This document shows positions 63,355-64,000 of a stretch of 64,000 bases of DNA, piece by piece (the first letter of the stretch is position 1; each line of letters starts with the position of its first letter). A program made the translations under genes and the position numbers. Below the pieces are notes generated by a model that saw only the letters and a program-made list of their open reading frames with translations, had not been told where the DNA came from and ran no database searches. Source of the stretch: Neofusicoccum parvum (Eukaryota > Ascomycota > Dothideomycetes > Botryosphaeriales > Botryosphaeriaceae); assembly GCA_020912385.1 (NCBI GenBank), contig CP087207.1, forward strand, positions 868,001 to 932,000, read 5' to 3'.

Positions 63355-64000
63355 GCTGATGTACTCGGACTGAAACGGATCTTAGAAGCGGGCTGCCGAT
63401 CGGAAGATGGAAACGAGGAAACTAGGAATGCGCCACATACCTTACGGATGCTTATCAATTATTTCCCTCACCTTGGAGGCTCTATACTAAACGTAGGGAC
63501 AACTCCGCCTCCCTCTGTGCAGGTTGGAGGAGGAGGCTCTCTTGAGCAGCGCCACCTTTCCATTTCTCGCCTGCTCGTGGACGGAGATTTCGGATTGACC
63601 GGTGTAATTAAGACTAATTTTGCCTTGATGAAGCGGGGTTTGCCCAAAATGCCAGTAAGAGTTGCCGCTCACGCCTTGTTTTGCCCGACGAGGCTGTTTC
63701 TTACATCATGCTGCATCTGCTGCGGCCAGCTTGTGCGACTTGACAGCCAAGGCACACCTGCAATCACCCTAAAGGAACATATGGAGGGGCACGAGGTTGA
63801 CTTGGTAGTCAGATGCTGGCCAATTTCCGGAAGTGCGGCCTGTAGCTCTAGGTAGGTACGATCATGAATGAGTTACTTCCGGTGAGCCTTGAGAAAACCA
63901 ACGGCGTTGCACCATCCAATACCGCCGGATGCGAGCTCTACTCCGGGTTGTGAAGACAGTCGTGAGCACTGAGTATCCTTGGAAATTGAACTGCTGACGA
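63355..64000. other. Upstream region of the kinase-HET gene
   Basis: No supported gene. The open frame at 63334-63855 (+) overlaps the kinase-HET start and begins with GTG; I regard it as promoter DNA. Confidence 0.4.

Noticed and set aside
1..64000. CRISPR arrays, operons, rRNA genes
   Set aside because: The sequence is eukaryotic; no spaced direct-repeat array or rRNA segment was seen.

Overview
The window is nuclear DNA of a filamentous ascomycete (Pezizomycotina; a dothideomycete would fit, but this cannot be proven from the sequence). The evidence is short GT-AG introns of 45-140 nt with CTAAC/CTGAC-type branch sites, small secreted proteins, a Zn2Cys6 regulator, a HET-domain protein, GH131, a DUF3632 protein, CRY-DASH and a Dsc3 homologue. 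Exon structures were read by hand from splice signals and frame continuity. For the conserved genes, lengths and domain order match the known families.

Layout. 1-14 kb is gene-poor and accessory-like: a hydrophobic small secreted protein, gene relics in AT-richer DNA, a cysteine-rich effector-like secreted protein (6162-6576), a complete five-exon cytochrome P450 (7741-9514), a tail-anchored hypothetical protein, and a lone retroelement gag-like ORF preceded by five perfect hairpins and abutting a truncated secreted-protein ORF. 14-21 kb is compact housekeeping: ARMH3-like Golgi protein, nicotinamide riboside kinase, Dsc3, a Dabb-domain protein and Isa1, in divergent or convergent pairs. 21-31 kb holds an ankyrin pseudogene, a GT25 glycosyltransferase, a membrane-anchored aspartic-protease-like protein without its first catalytic Asp, tRNA-Thr(AGT), an initiator tRNA-Met gene split by a spliceosomal-type intron, and CRY-DASH. 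About 4.1 kb (30847-34966) has no gene I can support.

35-58 kb is again gene-dense: a Zn2Cys6 transcription factor divergent from a secreted histidine acid phosphatase, a GH131 glucanase, ARPC4 divergent from the proteasomal deubiquitinase Ubp6, the meiotic cohesin Rec8, WBP11 divergent from the RNase P/MRP subunit Pop1, a mitochondrial succinate dehydrogenase flavoprotein, a DUF3632 protein and a secreted T1-type ribonuclease. The window ends with an intronless 1489-codon gene joining a homeodomain-like helical segment, C2H2-like zinc fingers, a protein kinase and a HET domain.

The two strongest unusual signals are the tRNA-iMet gene interrupted between positions 24 and 25 by a 58-nt insert with GTAAGT, TACTAAC and CAG, and the zinc finger-kinase-HET fusion, which looks like a self-contained sensor, signalling and cell-death protein. 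The gag leader hairpin array is the third.
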